A stretch of 38,142 nucleotides of DNA from Bacteroidales bacterium (GCA_026417155.1 JAOADU010000033.1:64871-103012), one strand, 5' to 3'; counted from the first letter of the stretch, positions 9,514-20,045 are shown. Translations and numbers: made by a program. The notes: generated by a model not told the origin, from the sequence alone.

Positions 9514-10094
9514 AAGAATTCAACAATTCTGAATTTTTCTGGATTTTCTTTAAATTCAGTAACTGTAATTCCGCAATATTTTTTAAAAGTTGCCGATAAA
9601 TGATGTACACTCGAAAAATCCATCATATAAGCAATTTCGCTCAATGTATATTCATTTTGTAAAATAAGCTCTTTGACTTTTATCATTTTCTGAATTAAAA
9701 TATACTTTTCGAGTGTAATTCCTTCATGTTTCGAAAATATTCGTGAAATTTGCTGATAGGGCATTCGTAAACGTTCAACTAAATAGTCCGATTTTCGAAC
9801 AATAGAATCAACATTATTCGAATAATGTATTAATTCGGCTACTGCCTGTTTAATTTTTTCTACTTTAATTAAGTCTTTATCTTTTAGTATTGCAAAACCA
9901 AAACCAATTAACAGTTTTTCAAATTCAGTTTCATTAAAATTTTCTTTTTCAAAAACAATTTTAGGGGGCAACAACTCAATTATTGAATATTGATGTTGTG
10001 TTAAAATTAAATGAAGCAAATGCTCACAACACTTACATGTAATATTTCGTATATAATACGTATGTCGTTCAGGTGTTTCCACTTTATAAGCCAC
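9510..10094 (-). CDS. AraC-family transcriptional regulator with HMA-like N-terminal domain
   Basis: C-terminal Ara[37 protein letters not shown]-terminal ~70 aa [15 protein letters not shown]... resembles a heavy-metal-associated (ferredoxin-like) domain. Confidence 0.8.
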   Translation of the reverse strand: MAYKVETPERHTYYIRNITCKCCEHLLHLILTQHQYSIIELLPPKIVFEKENFNETEFEKLLIGFGFAILKDKDLIKVEKIKQAVAELIHYSNNVDSIVRKSDYLVERLRMPYQQISRIFSKHEGITLEKYILIQKMIKVKELILQNEYTLSEIAYMMDFSSVHHLSATFKKYCGITVTEFKENPEKFRIVEFF

Positions 10095-12699
10095 TAAGTT
10101 TTTTTATTTCGTTAAGCTTATTCAATGCTTCAATGGGCGTTAGATGATTGATATCAATATTTTTCAACTGATCTCGAATTTGACATAAGACAGGATCGTC
10201 TAATTGAAAAATCGAAAGCTGATAACCTTCTCGTTGGTGAGCAATTTGTTCTACGGGCTTTTTAATATTTTCTGTGTTATTGGCTTCAAGTTGTTTTAAT
10301 ATTTCTTTGCTTCTATTTACAACACTTTTAGGCATTCCTGCCATTTCGGCAACATGAATTCCAAAGCTATGTTCGGTGCCACCAGGTGCAAGTTTCCTTA
10401 AAAAAAGAATTTGATTATTAACTTCTTTTACACTTACATGATAATTTTTTATGCGAGAATATGTTTTCTCCATTTCATTTAGTTCATGATAATGTGTAGC
10501 GAATAAGGTTCTTGGCTTACCATGCGGAAACTCATGAATAAATTCGGCTATTGCCCATGCAATAGAAATACCATCATACGTACTTGTACCCCTGCCTATT
10601 TCATCGAGCAATACTAACGACCGCTCAGACAGGTTATTTAAAATTGTTGCTGTTTCAAGCATTTCGACCATAAATGTACTTTCGCCCTGAGAAATATTAT
10701 CGCTAGCACCTACTCGAGTAAATATCTTATCTACCCATCCAATAGAAGCTTCGCGAGCCGGAACAAACGATCCCATTTGAGCCATGAGGACAATAATTGC
10801 TGTTTGCCTTAATATGGCCGACTTCCCCGACATGTTTGGACCTGTAATAACTATTATTTGTTGACTTTCTGAATCTAAATAAATATCATTGGGGATAAAA
10901 GGTTTTTCGGGCGGAAGTTGCTTTTCAATCACCGGATGTCGTGCATCTTTCAGGTGAATAATAAACGATTCGTTAATATTGGGTCTAAAATAGTTGTTCT
11001 CTATTGCCACTGCTGCCAATGAAACAAAACAATCGAGTTGCGATAATAATTGAGCATTAAGTTGTAAAGTAGGTATATAAGTTACGACTTCATTGAGCAA
11101 ATTTTGAAAAATTTGATTTTCCAATTCCAATATTTTATCTTCGGCTCCTAATATTTTTTCTTCGTATGTTTTTAATTCTTGTGTAATATATCTTTCGGCA
11201 TTTGCTAATGTTTGTTTCCTTATCCATTCCGAGGGAACTTTATCCTTATGCGTATTTCTTACTTCAATATAATAACCAAAAACATTATTGTAGCTTATTT
11301 TTAATGACGGAATTCCTGTACGTTGAATTTCTCTTTCCTGGATTTTGTTTAAATAATTTTTACTATCGTGCAGAATGGAGCGTAATTCATCTAATTCTTC
11401 ATTTACACCATCGTTAATAACTCCTCCTTTATTAACTTGCGAAGGACATTCGGGATGAATGGTTTTGTTTATTTTTTTGTAAAGTACCTGACACTCCTGA
11501 AGTTGTTCAACTAGAGAATAAACAATGCTGTTTGGATTAAATAATCGCTTAATTCGCTCAATAGCCATTAATGCATTGGATAATTGTGCGATATCTCTAG
11601 GACCTGCCTTCCCAACAGAAATTTTTGAAACCAGGCGTTCTAAATCACCAACTTGCTTAAGGTGTATTTGTGTATCGTCAATTAAATTGGCATTTTTAAA
11701 AAAATATTCAACAATGTTTAATCTTTGATTTATTTGTTGAATGTCCTTTAATGGAAAGGCAACCCAACGTCGCAACAAACGCCCTCCCATGGGTGTCATG
11801 GTTCGATCAATAATATCAATTAATGTCCGTGCATTTTCGTTCGATGAGTATAATAATTCTAAATTTCTGAGTGTATATTTATCGAGCCAAACAAATTCAT
11901 CATGAATCAATCGTGAAATACTTGTAATGTGAGCAAGTTTATCGTGATGCGTTGTATCTAAATATTGTAAAATAGCCCCAGCAGCAGAAATTCCAATTTT
12001 AAATTCGTTCAATCCAAAGCCTTTTAAAGTACTTACATTAAAATGTTTACATATTCTTTCGTACGAAGTTTCGTAAGTAAAATACCAATCATCAAGTTTA
12101 TACAAATAAAAAGATGATGATAACCACGAATAAAAATGTTCGTGCTGACTACGTTCGTAAAGTATTTCTTTTGGTTGAAAACTTTGCAATAACTTATCGG
12201 TTTCTTCTTTATTTGCTTCAGTACAAAAAAACTCGCCTGTTGAAACATCTACGAAAGCAACACCGTAAAGTTTTCTATCTAAATAAACAGCACATAAATA
12301 ATTATTTTCTTTATGATTTAAAACTCTATCGTGTGTTACAATACCTGGAGTTATTAATTCTGTAACTCCTCTCTTAACAATTGTTTTTGCAAGCTTAGGA
12401 TCTTCTAATTGTTCGCAAATAGCAACCCTCTGCCCCGCTCTCACTAATCGTGGCAAATAAGTATCTAAAGCATGATAAGGAAACCCGGCAAGGGGGATTT
12501 CTGAAGCATAACCATTATTGCGTGAAGTTAAAGTAATACCTAAAATAGATGACGTCTTAATAGCATCTTCACCAAAAGTTTCGTAAAAATCGCCAACACG
12601 AAAAAGCAAAATCGCATCGGGATATTTTGCCTTAAAGCTATTATATTGTCTCATCAACGGAGTTGAGTCGTTGAGCATAAATTTCGTTTTGACATACAA
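10084..12699 (-). CDS. mutS: DNA mismatch repair protein MutS
   Basis: [34 protein letters not shown] (mismatch-binding F-x-E), [17 protein letters not shown] Walker [17 protein letters not shown] Walker B, FATHYHEL. Confidence 0.97.
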   Translation of the reverse strand: MYVKTKFMLNDSTPLMRQYNSFKAKYPDAILLFRVGDFYETFGEDAIKTSSILGITLTSRNNGYASEIPLAGFPYHALDTYLPRLVRAGQRVAICEQLEDPKLAKTIVKRGVTELITPGIVTHDRVLNHKENNYLCAVYLDRKLYGVAFVDVSTGEFFCTEANKEETDKLLQSFQPKEILYERSQHEHFYSWLSSSFYLYKLDDWYFTYETSYERICKHFNVSTLKGFGLNEFKIGISAAGAILQYLDTTHHDKLAHITSISRLIHDEFVWLDKYTLRNLELLYSSNENARTLIDIIDRTMTPMGGRLLRRWVAFPLKDIQQINQRLNIVEYFFKNANLIDDTQIHLKQVGDLERLVSKISVGKAGPRDIAQLSNALMAIERIKRLFNPNSIVYSLVEQLQECQVLYKKINKTIHPECPSQVNKGGVINDGVNEELDELRSILHDSKNYLNKIQEREIQRTGIPSLKISYNNVFGYYIEVRNTHKDKVPSEWIRKQTLANAERYITQELKTYEEKILGAEDKILELENQIFQNLLNEVVTYIPTLQLNAQLLSQLDCFVSLAAVAIENNYFRPNINESFIIHLKDARHPVIEKQLPPEKPFIPNDIYLDSESQQIIVITGPNMSGKSAILRQTAIIVLMAQMGSFVPAREASIGWVDKIFTRVGASDNISQGESTFMVEMLETATILNNLSERSLVLLDEIGRGTSTYDGISIAWAIAEFIHEFPHGKPRTLFATHYHELNEMEKTYSRIKNYHVSVKEVNNQILFLRKLAPGGTEHSFGIHVAEMAGMPKSVVNRSKEILKQLEANNTENIKKPVEQIAHQREGYQLSIFQLDDPVLCQIRDQLKNIDINHLTPIEALNKLNEIKKLSGL

Positions 12700-12730
12700 A
12701 GTTAACGAATTTCAATCATAAACTTCGATG

Positions 12731-12761
12731 TTGTTTTTTTAAAAACTTTCTATTACTTTTG
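12731..12761 (+). promoter_or_regulatory. Bacteroidetes-type promoter (-33 TTG / -7 TAnnTTTG) upstream of tRNA-Leu
   Basis: TTG at 12731-12733, 20-bp spacer, TACTTTTG at 12754-12761, 21 bp upstream of the tRNA 5' end. Confidence 0.6.
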
Positions 12762-12782
12762 CGATGAATAAAAAAGTACAAC

Positions 12783-12866
12783 GCCCGGATGGCGGAATTG
12801 GTAGACGCGCTGGTCTCAAACACCAGTGGGATCAAACCCATGCCGGTTCGACCCCGGCTCCGGGTA
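12783..12866 (+). tRNA. tRNA-Leu (anticodon CAA)
   Basis: Acceptor GCCCGGA/TCCGGGT, anticodon stem-loop CTGGT-CTCAAAC-ACCAG, long variable arm TGGGATCAAACCCA, T-arm GGTTCGACCCC; CCA not encoded. Confidence 0.95.
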
Positions 12867-12882
12867 CATCCATTAAAGTACT

Positions 12883-12904
12883 ACCCTCGTTGGAGGGTTT
12901 TTTT
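12883..12904 (+). terminator. Intrinsic-terminator-like hairpin between tRNA-Leu and the dCMP deaminase start codon
   Basis: ACCCTC-GTTG-GAGGGT followed by T-run; the T-run ends directly at the ATG at 12905. Confidence 0.6.
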
Positions 12905-13339
12905 ATGAACAAAAAACAAATAATACTCGACCGTCGCTATTTACAAATGGCTAAAATTTGGGCTGAAAATAGCTACTGTAAGCGTCGTAAAGTGGGAGCA
13001 CTTATTGTTAAAGATAAAATGATCATTTCTGATGGATATAACGGCACTCCTTCAGGATTTGAAAATAAATGTGAAGATGAAAACAATATAACTTTTCCAT
13101 ACGTTTTACATGCCGAAGCTAACGCTATAACCAAAGTTGCCAAATCAACTAATAATAGCGAAGGAGCTACACTTTACGTTACTACTTCACCTTGCTTAGA
13201 ATGTTCTAAACTTATTATTCAATCGGGCATTAAACGAGTAGTATTTTGCGATTTGTATCATAATCACGACGGCATTGAGTTATTAAAACGAGCAGGCATT
13301 GAAGTTATTCATTTACCATTAACTAATCACGATGAATAA
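12905..13339 (+). CDS. dCMP deaminase family protein
   Basis: MNKKQIILDRRYLQMAKIWAENSYCKRRKVGALIVKDKMIISDGYNGTPSGFENKCED; HAEANAI zinc motif and TTSPCLECSKLI. The ORF-track start at 12764 reads through the tRNA and is wrong. Confidence 0.92.
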   Translation: MNKKQIILDRRYLQMAKIWAENSYCKRRKVGALIVKDKMIISDGYNGTPSGFENKCEDENNITFPYVLHAEANAITKVAKSTNNSEGATLYVTTSPCLECSKLIIQSGIKRVVFCDLYHNHDGIELLKRAGIEVIHLPLTNHDE

Positions 13340-14939
13340 AAGAATTATATTTTATATACCCATCCTAATTGCTGTTTTTTTTTCAGCAGGTTTGTATCTA
13401 GGAAAAAAATACTTTACAAACAATATATCTTTAACAGAAAATGAAGCTATCGCGAATTTTAACCAATTATTGTTACCTACTAACAACAAACTTCAAATGC
13501 TTCTTTATTATATTGAACAAGAATATGTTGATTCACTAAATAAAGATTCTTTAATAGAAAAAGCCATTAATTCTTTACTTCAAAATTTAGATCCTCATTC
13601 AGTATATATTCCTGCAGAGGAATTTAACGATATGAACGATCCACTCGAGGGTGAATTTGAAGGAATTGGTATAGAATTCAGTATTCAAAACGACACTATT
13701 GTTGTTATGAATACCATAATAGGCGGACCATCAGAAAAAATAGGTCTGCTTGCTGGCGATAGAATCATTAAAGTAAACGATAGCTTAGTTGCAGGTATAG
13801 GTATTACAAATCAAAAAGTTTTAAAATTATTAAAAGGTCCGAAAGGTACTAAAGTTAAGCTTCATATTAAGCGAAATTTTCTAAACAAATTATTAACATT
13901 TACCATTACACGTGACAAAATCCCTATGCATAGCATCGATGTTGCGATGAGTATAACACCTATCGTTGGTTACATAAAAATTGCGCGATTTGCAAAGACA
14001 ACTCCCGAAGAATTTAGAAATGCCCTTCAAAAACTACATCAAAAAAATATTCATAAAATTATTGTTGATGTTAGAGGTAATGGAGGGGGATATATGGATG
14101 CTGCTATAGAAGTTGCCGATGAATTTTTGGATAAAGATGAACTTATTGTTTACACACAAGGAAAAGCTTATCCCAAAAAAGAATATAGAGCAACAGAAAA
14201 AGGAATTGCACATAGCGACGATATTGTTATTTTACAAGATATGTTTTCGGCATCGGCAAGCGAAATATTAGCTGGAGCTATTCAAGATAACGATCGTGGT
14301 GTCATAATTGGACAAAGATCTTTTGGAAAAGGCTTAGTTCAAGAACCTATATTTTTTAGCGATAGAAGCTCTGTAAGGCTTACTATCGCTCGTTATTACA
14401 CACCTAGTGGTCGCTGCATTCAAAGAGAATATCATCGCTCTTTATTCGAATACTATAACGATATTTTAACCCAAAACGACAGTATTCATAAAAATGATAC
14501 CGCTAATGCTCCTGTTTACACTACCAAAAAAGGAAGAAAAGTTTATGGCAATGGTGGCATTTATCCCGATATTTTTGTTAATTCATATGACACTCAAAGC
14601 GAATATTTTTACAAAACAGCAAGTCAATCGCTGATTTATCAATTTGCATTTCAATTTGCCGATAAAAACAGAACAAAATTACAACAATTTAAAAATTGGA
14701 ATGACCTCGACAATTATTTAATTAAAATCCCACTTTATGATGATTTCGTTGCTTTTACCTCTAAAAATGGTATAACAGCCAGTAAAAATGAAATAGAAAA
14801 ATCGAAAAATATCATACTCAATCAGCTTCGAGCATATATTATTAGAAATATTTTTAACGATGAGGGCTTTTATGCTATTACTGTAGAAATTGATCCCGTT
14901 ATTCAAAAAGCTATTCAATACTTTAATTCTAAAAAATAA
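13332..14939 (+). CDS. S41 family C-terminal processing peptidase (PDZ-containing)
   Basis: N-terminal TM; PDZ GEFEGIGIEFSIQNDTIVV...GPSEKIGLLAGDRIIKVND; catalytic region DMFSASASEILAGAIQDNDRGVIIGQRSFGKG. Confidence 0.93.
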   Translation: MNKRIIFYIPILIAVFFSAGLYLGKKYFTNNISLTENEAIANFNQLLLPTNNKLQMLLYYIEQEYVDSLNKDSLIEKAINSLLQNLDPHSVYIPAEEFNDMNDPLEGEFEGIGIEFSIQNDTIVVMNTIIGGPSEKIGLLAGDRIIKVNDSLVAGIGITNQKVLKLLKGPKGTKVKLHIKRNFLNKLLTFTITRDKIPMHSIDVAMSITPIVGYIKIARFAKTTPEEFRNALQKLHQKNIHKIIVDVRGNGGGYMDAAIEVADEFLDKDELIVYTQGKAYPKKEYRATEKGIAHSDDIVILQDMFSASASEILAGAIQDNDRGVIIGQRSFGKGLVQEPIFFSDRSSVRLTIARYYTPSGRCIQREYHRSLFEYYNDILTQNDSIHKNDTANAPVYTTKKGRKVYGNGGIYPDIFVNSYDTQSEYFYKTASQSLIYQFAFQFADKNRTKLQQFKNWNDLDNYLIKIPLYDDFVAFTSKNGITASKNEIEKSKNIILNQLRAYIIRNIFNDEGFYAITVEIDPVIQKAIQYFNSKK

Positions 14940-15018
14940 ACGTGCAACCTATTTTTTTATTTTGCAGTCTTAATGAAAATTATTTTCTTTGCAATAAATT
15001 AATGTCTAACTAAATTTA

Positions 15019-16773
15019 ATGTCTATGAGAAAAGTTTACTTTTTACTTAGCTTTTTGCTAATGATTGGCGTATTAAACGCCCAAACAAAACGTACATCTT
15101 TTGATGTTAACCGTTCTATTAAAGCTCCCAAATTATCGGTTCATTCTGCAACTGGTGTAAAATTGCCCGACACCGATACATTGGATAACACTCTCCCTAC
15201 TGATACACTTACAGCTTATACCTTACAAGGACAATGGGGTTACTTTCCGGGGCATAATGGCTATCAAATGAACAAATATGCAGAAAAATTTACCAACAGC
15301 ATTCCTGGCGAAATTAATGGAATTTTTGTTGCAGTAGCAGTTGCTTATGCAGCTAATCCCAACGCATCTGTTACATTTAAAGTTTATTCCGGTAGTGGCA
15401 ATACTCCAGGTGCTGAGCTCGGTTCTAAAACTGTTCAAATTGGATCATTTACAACACAACAATACAATGAAGTTGTTTTTGATAATCCAATCCCAGTTAC
15501 GGGCAATTTCTTTGTGGGTTACGAAATTACATATAGCAATCCTGTAGATACTTTCAGTACATTCATTGCCAAATTTGGAAATCCTAACCGTACCGTTAAT
15601 ACCGCTTACTGTATGTACAACAACTCATGGTATGCAGTTGATAATCTTTTCCAAGGCGGACCAAAAACTGCTCACGCTATTTTAGTTCGTTTTGCTGCTA
15701 ATACATCATCTAATCCAACAGCTTCTGTTGCTCCTACATCGTACACTTTTACCAATGTCCCCGTTAATACCACTGCAACGTCTACTAACTTCACTCTTAC
15801 CAATGCTGGTGGTGGAACTTTAACTGCATCGGCAGTAAATGGATTAAGTGGCACCCCATTTACATGCTCATTGAATCCTTCAACTGTTAACCTTGCTACA
15901 GGACAAAGCGTAAACTTTACTTTCAGCTACAATCCAACAGCAGCAGGCACTCACACCGCAACAGCTACTATCGTAACTAATGGTGGTAATGTTAACATTA
16001 CACTTAATGGTACTGCTGTTAGTTGCAGTGCAATTACTACTTTCCCATGGGTAGAAAGTTTCGAAGGCACAGCGTTCCCCCCACAATGTTGGAACAACTT
16101 AGATGTTGACGGCGATGGCAAAAAATGGGAAGTTCGCGATGAATCGCAAGGTTGGGATGCTTACGATGGAACTAAATGTGCCGTTTCTGCTTCTTGGGTA
16201 CAACAACCACTTACTCCTAACAATTATTTAATTACTCCTCAGCTTTCTATTCCTAATAACAATATGGTTTTGAAATTTTATGCAGCTCCCCAAGATCCAC
16301 AATGGCCAAGTGAATATTTTGGTGTAGAAGTTTCTACTACAGGAATACAACCTGCAAACTTCTCTAGTATTTTCACATACACATTACAAGCAGCCGACTC
16401 TGTATGGAAAGAATTTACCTTACCATTAGCTAATTATAGCGGACAAAATATTTACATTGCATTCCGTCACTATAACTGCACCGACTGGTTCTACATGAAA
16501 CTCGATAAAGTACAAGTAATGCAAGCTACTGATATTGACTTCAGCCAAATCAATGGACCTGTATTTGTATATCCCAATCCTGCTTCGAGCAAACTCATGG
16601 TTGCTAACGAAAAAGCTTCACGCATTGAAATTTACAATTTAAAAGGTCAGCTTGTGGCAGAATATAGCAATACTACCGAAGCTAACATCAGTGAAATTGC
16701 TCAAGGTACATATATGGTTAAAATAGTTACTAACAACCACGTATTTACACAAAAAATTAATATTGTACGATAA
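15019..16773 (+). CDS. Secreted T9SS substrate with ASPM/SPD-2/Hydin-like (choice-of-anchor D) and cleaved-adhesin-like domains
   Basis: Signal peptide ..LLMIGVLNAQ; ITTFPWVESFEGTAFPPQCWNNLDVDGDGKKWEV...YLITPQLSI...IYIAFRHYNCTDWFYMKLDKVQV; CTD VYPNPASSKLMVANEK...GTYMVKIVTNNHVFTQKINIVR. Confidence 0.82.
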   Translation: MSMRKVYFLLSFLLMIGVLNAQTKRTSFDVNRSIKAPKLSVHSATGVKLPDTDTLDNTLPTDTLTAYTLQGQWGYFPGHNGYQMNKYAEKFTNSIPGEINGIFVAVAVAYAANPNASVTFKVYSGSGNTPGAELGSKTVQIGSFTTQQYNEVVFDNPIPVTGNFFVGYEITYSNPVDTFSTFIAKFGNPNRTVNTAYCMYNNSWYAVDNLFQGGPKTAHAILVRFAANTSSNPTASVAPTSYTFTNVPVNTTATSTNFTLTNAGGGTLTASAVNGLSGTPFTCSLNPSTVNLATGQSVNFTFSYNPTAAGTHTATATIVTNGGNVNITLNGTAVSCSAITTFPWVESFEGTAFPPQCWNNLDVDGDGKKWEVRDESQGWDAYDGTKCAVSASWVQQPLTPNNYLITPQLSIPNNNMVLKFYAAPQDPQWPSEYFGVEVSTTGIQPANFSSIFTYTLQAADSVWKEFTLPLANYSGQNIYIAFRHYNCTDWFYMKLDKVQVMQATDIDFSQINGPVFVYPNPASSKLMVANEKASRIEIYNLKGQLVAEYSNTTEANISEIAQGTYMVKIVTNNHVFTQKINIVR

Positions 16774-16796
16774 TCTCTAAAAAAGTAATGTATTAA

Positions 16797-16826
16797 AGGC
16801 TGTCTATAAAAGACAGCCTTTTTTAA
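16797..16826 (+). terminator. Rho-independent terminator downstream of the T9SS substrate gene
   Basis: AAGGCTGTCT-ATAA-AAGACAGCCTT followed by TTTTT. Confidence 0.85.
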
Positions 16827-16834
16827 TTTAATTT

Positions 16835-18118
16835 ATGCACTCTCAACGTCCTGTTATAAAAAATATCCAAATCTTAGATATTCATTCATCGGGTAATTTT
16901 ATTGCTACTTTTAACGAAAAAAAATACTACATTCCCAAAGTAATTACTAATGAAATAGCCGACATACAAATACAAAACCGCCGGTTAGGATACAGAACCG
17001 GAAAAGCCATTAATATCGTAGAACCATCTCAAAACCGAGTTCCTGTTTATTGTCCTTATTACGAAAATTGTGGTGGTTGTAATTTTTTACACATACAATA
17101 TCAATACCAATTGAAATTAAAGCAACATATTATTCAAAAAGCATTCGAAAAGTATAACATTTCATATAATGTGCCTATACCAGAAGAATCTAATCCCAAT
17201 GTCTACTACAGAAACAAAGCAACATTCGATATACATGCAGAAACTGATACCGTATATGCCGGTTTTCATCCATTTTGGAGCAAAGAAGTTATACATATCA
17301 AGCATTGTTTATTACTCAATCCCCAAATTAACGAATTGCATAATATTGTCATTCATTGGATAAACCAATCAACTCAAAAGCAAATAATTAATTATACTAT
17401 AAGAATCAATACCTCAAATGAAGCTATCTTAATTTTAAAAGTCAATCAAAAAATTGATAATAACCATATTAACGTTGAACCTATTAAAAATTATTTTATT
17501 GGTATTTATGCACATAAAGATAATAATATAAGTATATTGCATGAAAAACAACCTTTTAGCGAATCCGTTTTTAATCTTCAAATGAATGTGCATCCGCTTT
17601 CATTTTTACAAAACCACATCGCAGTTGCCCAAAATATGATTCAATTCATTAAACAAAATGTTGACTTTATAAACAAAATTGTTTTTGATTTATACTGTGG
17701 CATGGGCTTTTTCTCGCTATTAGCCAGCCAAGATTCTCAAAAAGTAATAGGTATAGATAGCAATCCCTATGCTATAAACGATGCCAAACAAAATGCCAAA
17801 GTTTTAGGATTAGATCATCACAGTTTTATTAACGGTGATGTTTTGCAAACATTTAATTCTGATTTTTTAAAATTACATCCTCAACCCGATATTATCATAT
17901 TAGATCCACCTCGATCAGGTACACTTATAGAAATATTGAAAACAATTATTCAGTCAGAAACAAAGTTTGTAATTTACGTTAGTTGCAATCCGGTATCTCT
18001 TGCATGGAACTTGACGTATTTGCTCCCCTATTATTCTATCAAAACAATTAAAGCTTTCGACATGTTTCCACAAACGCATCAAGTAGAAACTGTTGTTATT
18101 TTGCAAAGAGCTATTTAA
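16835..18118 (+). CDS. rlmD: 23S rRNA (uracil-5-)-methyltransferase, RlmD/RumA family
   Basis: Fe-S motif CPYYENCGGCNFLHIQYQYQLKLKQ; VFDLYCGMGFFSLLAS SAM motif; LDPPRSG; YVSCNPVSLAWNL. Confidence 0.88.
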   Translation: MHSQRPVIKNIQILDIHSSGNFIATFNEKKYYIPKVITNEIADIQIQNRRLGYRTGKAINIVEPSQNRVPVYCPYYENCGGCNFLHIQYQYQLKLKQHIIQKAFEKYNISYNVPIPEESNPNVYYRNKATFDIHAETDTVYAGFHPFWSKEVIHIKHCLLLNPQINELHNIVIHWINQSTQKQIINYTIRINTSNEAILILKVNQKIDNNHINVEPIKNYFIGIYAHKDNNISILHEKQPFSESVFNLQMNVHPLSFLQNHIAVAQNMIQFIKQNVDFINKIVFDLYCGMGFFSLLASQDSQKVIGIDSNPYAINDAKQNAKVLGLDHHSFINGDVLQTFNSDFLKLHPQPDIIILDPPRSGTLIEILKTIIQSETKFVIYVSCNPVSLAWNLTYLLPYYSIKTIKAFDMFPQTHQVETVVILQRAI

Positions 18119-20045
18119 TTTTTGTTATTTTTAGTTCTGTTCTTCTATTTAATGCCCTTCCCTCGGGAGTATCATTATTTGCTATGGGCTTTGAATACCC
18201 ATAACCAGTATAAGTCAACCGATTTGATGAAATACCTTTCGAAATTAAATATTCATAAACTAATTTTGCTCTATTGGTAGAAAGTGTTTTATTATATTCG
18301 GCAGTGCCTACATTGTCTGTATGTCCTGATATCTCAATACCTATTGTAGAATTTTGTCGCAAAAATTGCACTAATTTATTCAACTCAACCTCCGATTCAG
18401 GTTTTAAATTATATTTATCCGTTTCGTAAAAGATATTTTTTAAAATTATTGTTTGACCTACTTCAATAGGAATTAGTGGAACATCTAATTGAAAAGAAGT
18501 TTCTATTTTTCTTAACGATTCGAGCGAAAAATATTCGCTATAGAAGAGATATCCCTGTGCCGAAACATTCATTGCATATTGAGTTCTCTTAGGAATACAT
18601 GCTATATATTGCCCATTAAGCTCATTTGACGTTGCATTATATATTAACGATTTATTTTCTAAGTCGTATATTTCTATGTTTGCTCTAAGCGTTTGTTTTG
18701 TTTTGGCATCAAATATTTTTCCGGTTAAATATATTACAGGGTCCGGGCGAACTTCATCGTAAAGCTCAAATGTATATAAATCCCAATCGAGCGATCCTTC
18801 TCTATTTGAAGCAAAGAAAGCGTATTTGCCATTTGCATTGACAATCAATCCAAAATCATCCGATGAAGTATTGATCGGATAACCTAAATTTTTTGGCGTT
18901 GTCCATGTACTATCGGGCTTCATTTGCGACATAAAGATATCTTGTCCTCCCATACCCATCCATCCATCCGATGAAAAATATAATGTTTTGCCATCGGGAT
19001 GTAAAAATGGTGCATATTCATTTCCTGATGTATTAATACTATCGCCTAAATTTCTTGGTTCAGTCCATGTACCATCTGTTTTTTTAAAACTAACATATAA
19101 ATCTTTACCTCCTTTTGAATCGGGTCGCCCACCCGACGAAAAAAATAACATTCTTCCATCGGCAGATGCAGCTGGTGTGCTTTCCCAATATCTTGTGCAA
19201 ACGGGTGGGCCTAAATTTTTCGGTTTTGTCCAACCCTGCGGTGTGCGTTCTGAATAATATATATCGCACGAACCATAATCATTTTTTCTATTGCATGCAA
19301 CATAAAATAAAAATTGACCATTTGCAGAAATGCTTTGGGCACCCTCGTTATCGTTTGAATTAATATCATTATCTAATTTTTTTGCTAATTGCCACTCTCC
19401 ATTTTCAGACTTTTTAGTAAAAAATAAATCTTCCTGATAAATTACACTGCCATTGGGAGCTCGTTTTTCAGTAGGCAAAGCCACAGTAAAGTAAAGCTCT
19501 TGCTCATTTATTGTTAATGAGGGCCAATAATCTTTATAGGGTGTATTAACCTTATCAGAAAGTCGGACTGGATTAAATGGAACTGGATTTTCGTATGCTT
19601 TAATAATAAATTCAATACGCTTCAACCAGTTATGGGCTTCAGATATTTTTTTTTCATCGGATATTTTATTCATATATATCTCAGCATTTTGTAAAGCATC
19701 TTTATACTTACCAAGCTTAAACATAGCTTTGCTCAATGCAAAATATATTTTTTCATCAAAATCTGGATTTATTTCTATTACTTTTTGCAAATAAAATATT
19801 TCGTTTTCGGCTTTATTCTGTTCGTTGAATATATCAGCAATGAGCAAATATGCTTCTATAAATTTATTGTTACGTTCAATTGCTTTCTTTGCAGTTGATT
19901 TAGCCTGTTCCAATTGACCAATGTTATAATATGCTAACGCTTTTTCGAATAAATTTATAGCAGATTTATCTTTGACAGAATAATTTTGAGCAGTTAAAAA
20001 AATTGTAGAGATTATAAATAAATATGTACTGATTATTCTTTTCAT
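18111..20045 (-). CDS. OmpA-family protein with TPR, PD40 beta-propeller and carboxypeptidase-regulatory-like domains (PorE-like architecture)
   Basis: N-terminal TPRs; repeated PD40-like 'SADGRMLFFSSGGRPDSKGGKDLYVS', 'HPDGKTLYFSSDGWMGMGGQDIFMS'; CRD YLTGKIFDAKTKQTLRANIEIYD; OmpA_C ISGHTDNVGTAEYNKTLSTNRAKLVYEYL...GRALNRRTELKI. Confidence 0.88.
   Translation of the reverse strand: MKRIISTYLFIISTIFLTAQNYSVKDKSAINLFEKALAYYNIGQLEQAKSTAKKAIERNNKFIEAYLLIADIFNEQNKAENEIFYLQKVIEINPDFDEKIYFALSKAMFKLGKYKDALQNAEIYMNKISDEKKISEAHNWLKRIEFIIKAYENPVPFNPVRLSDKVNTPYKDYWPSLTINEQELYFTVALPTEKRAPNGSVIYQEDLFFTKKSENGEWQLAKKLDNDINSNDNEGAQSISANGQFLFYVACNRKNDYGSCDIYYSERTPQGWTKPKNLGPPVCTRYWESTPAASADGRMLFFSSGGRPDSKGGKDLYVSFKKTDGTWTEPRNLGDSINTSGNEYAPFLHPDGKTLYFSSDGWMGMGGQDIFMSQMKPDSTWTTPKNLGYPINTSSDDFGLIVNANGKYAFFASNREGSLDWDLYTFELYDEVRPDPVIYLTGKIFDAKTKQTLRANIEIYDLENKSLIYNATSNELNGQYIACIPKRTQYAMNVSAQGYLFYSEYFSLESLRKIETSFQLDVPLIPIEVGQTIILKNIFYETDKYNLKPESEVELNKLVQFLRQNSTIGIEISGHTDNVGTAEYNKTLSTNRAKLVYEYLISKGISSNRLTYTGYGYSKPIANNDTPEGRALNRRTELKITKIK

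Noticed and set aside
11202-12365. Short ORFs inside mutS (11202-11417, 11525-11728, 12033-12248, 12114-12365)
   Set aside because: All overlap the well-supported mutS CDS in other frames and have no domain features.
12764-12904. N-terminal extension MNKKVQRPDGGIGRRAGLKHQWDQTHAGSTPAPGTS of the dCMP deaminase ORF
   Set aside because: It is the read-through translation of tRNA-Leu; the true start is ATG 12905.
18988-19363. Two plus-strand ORFs antisense to the PD40 region of the OmpA protein
   Set aside because: Antisense of repetitive PD40 codons; no start context or homology evidence.
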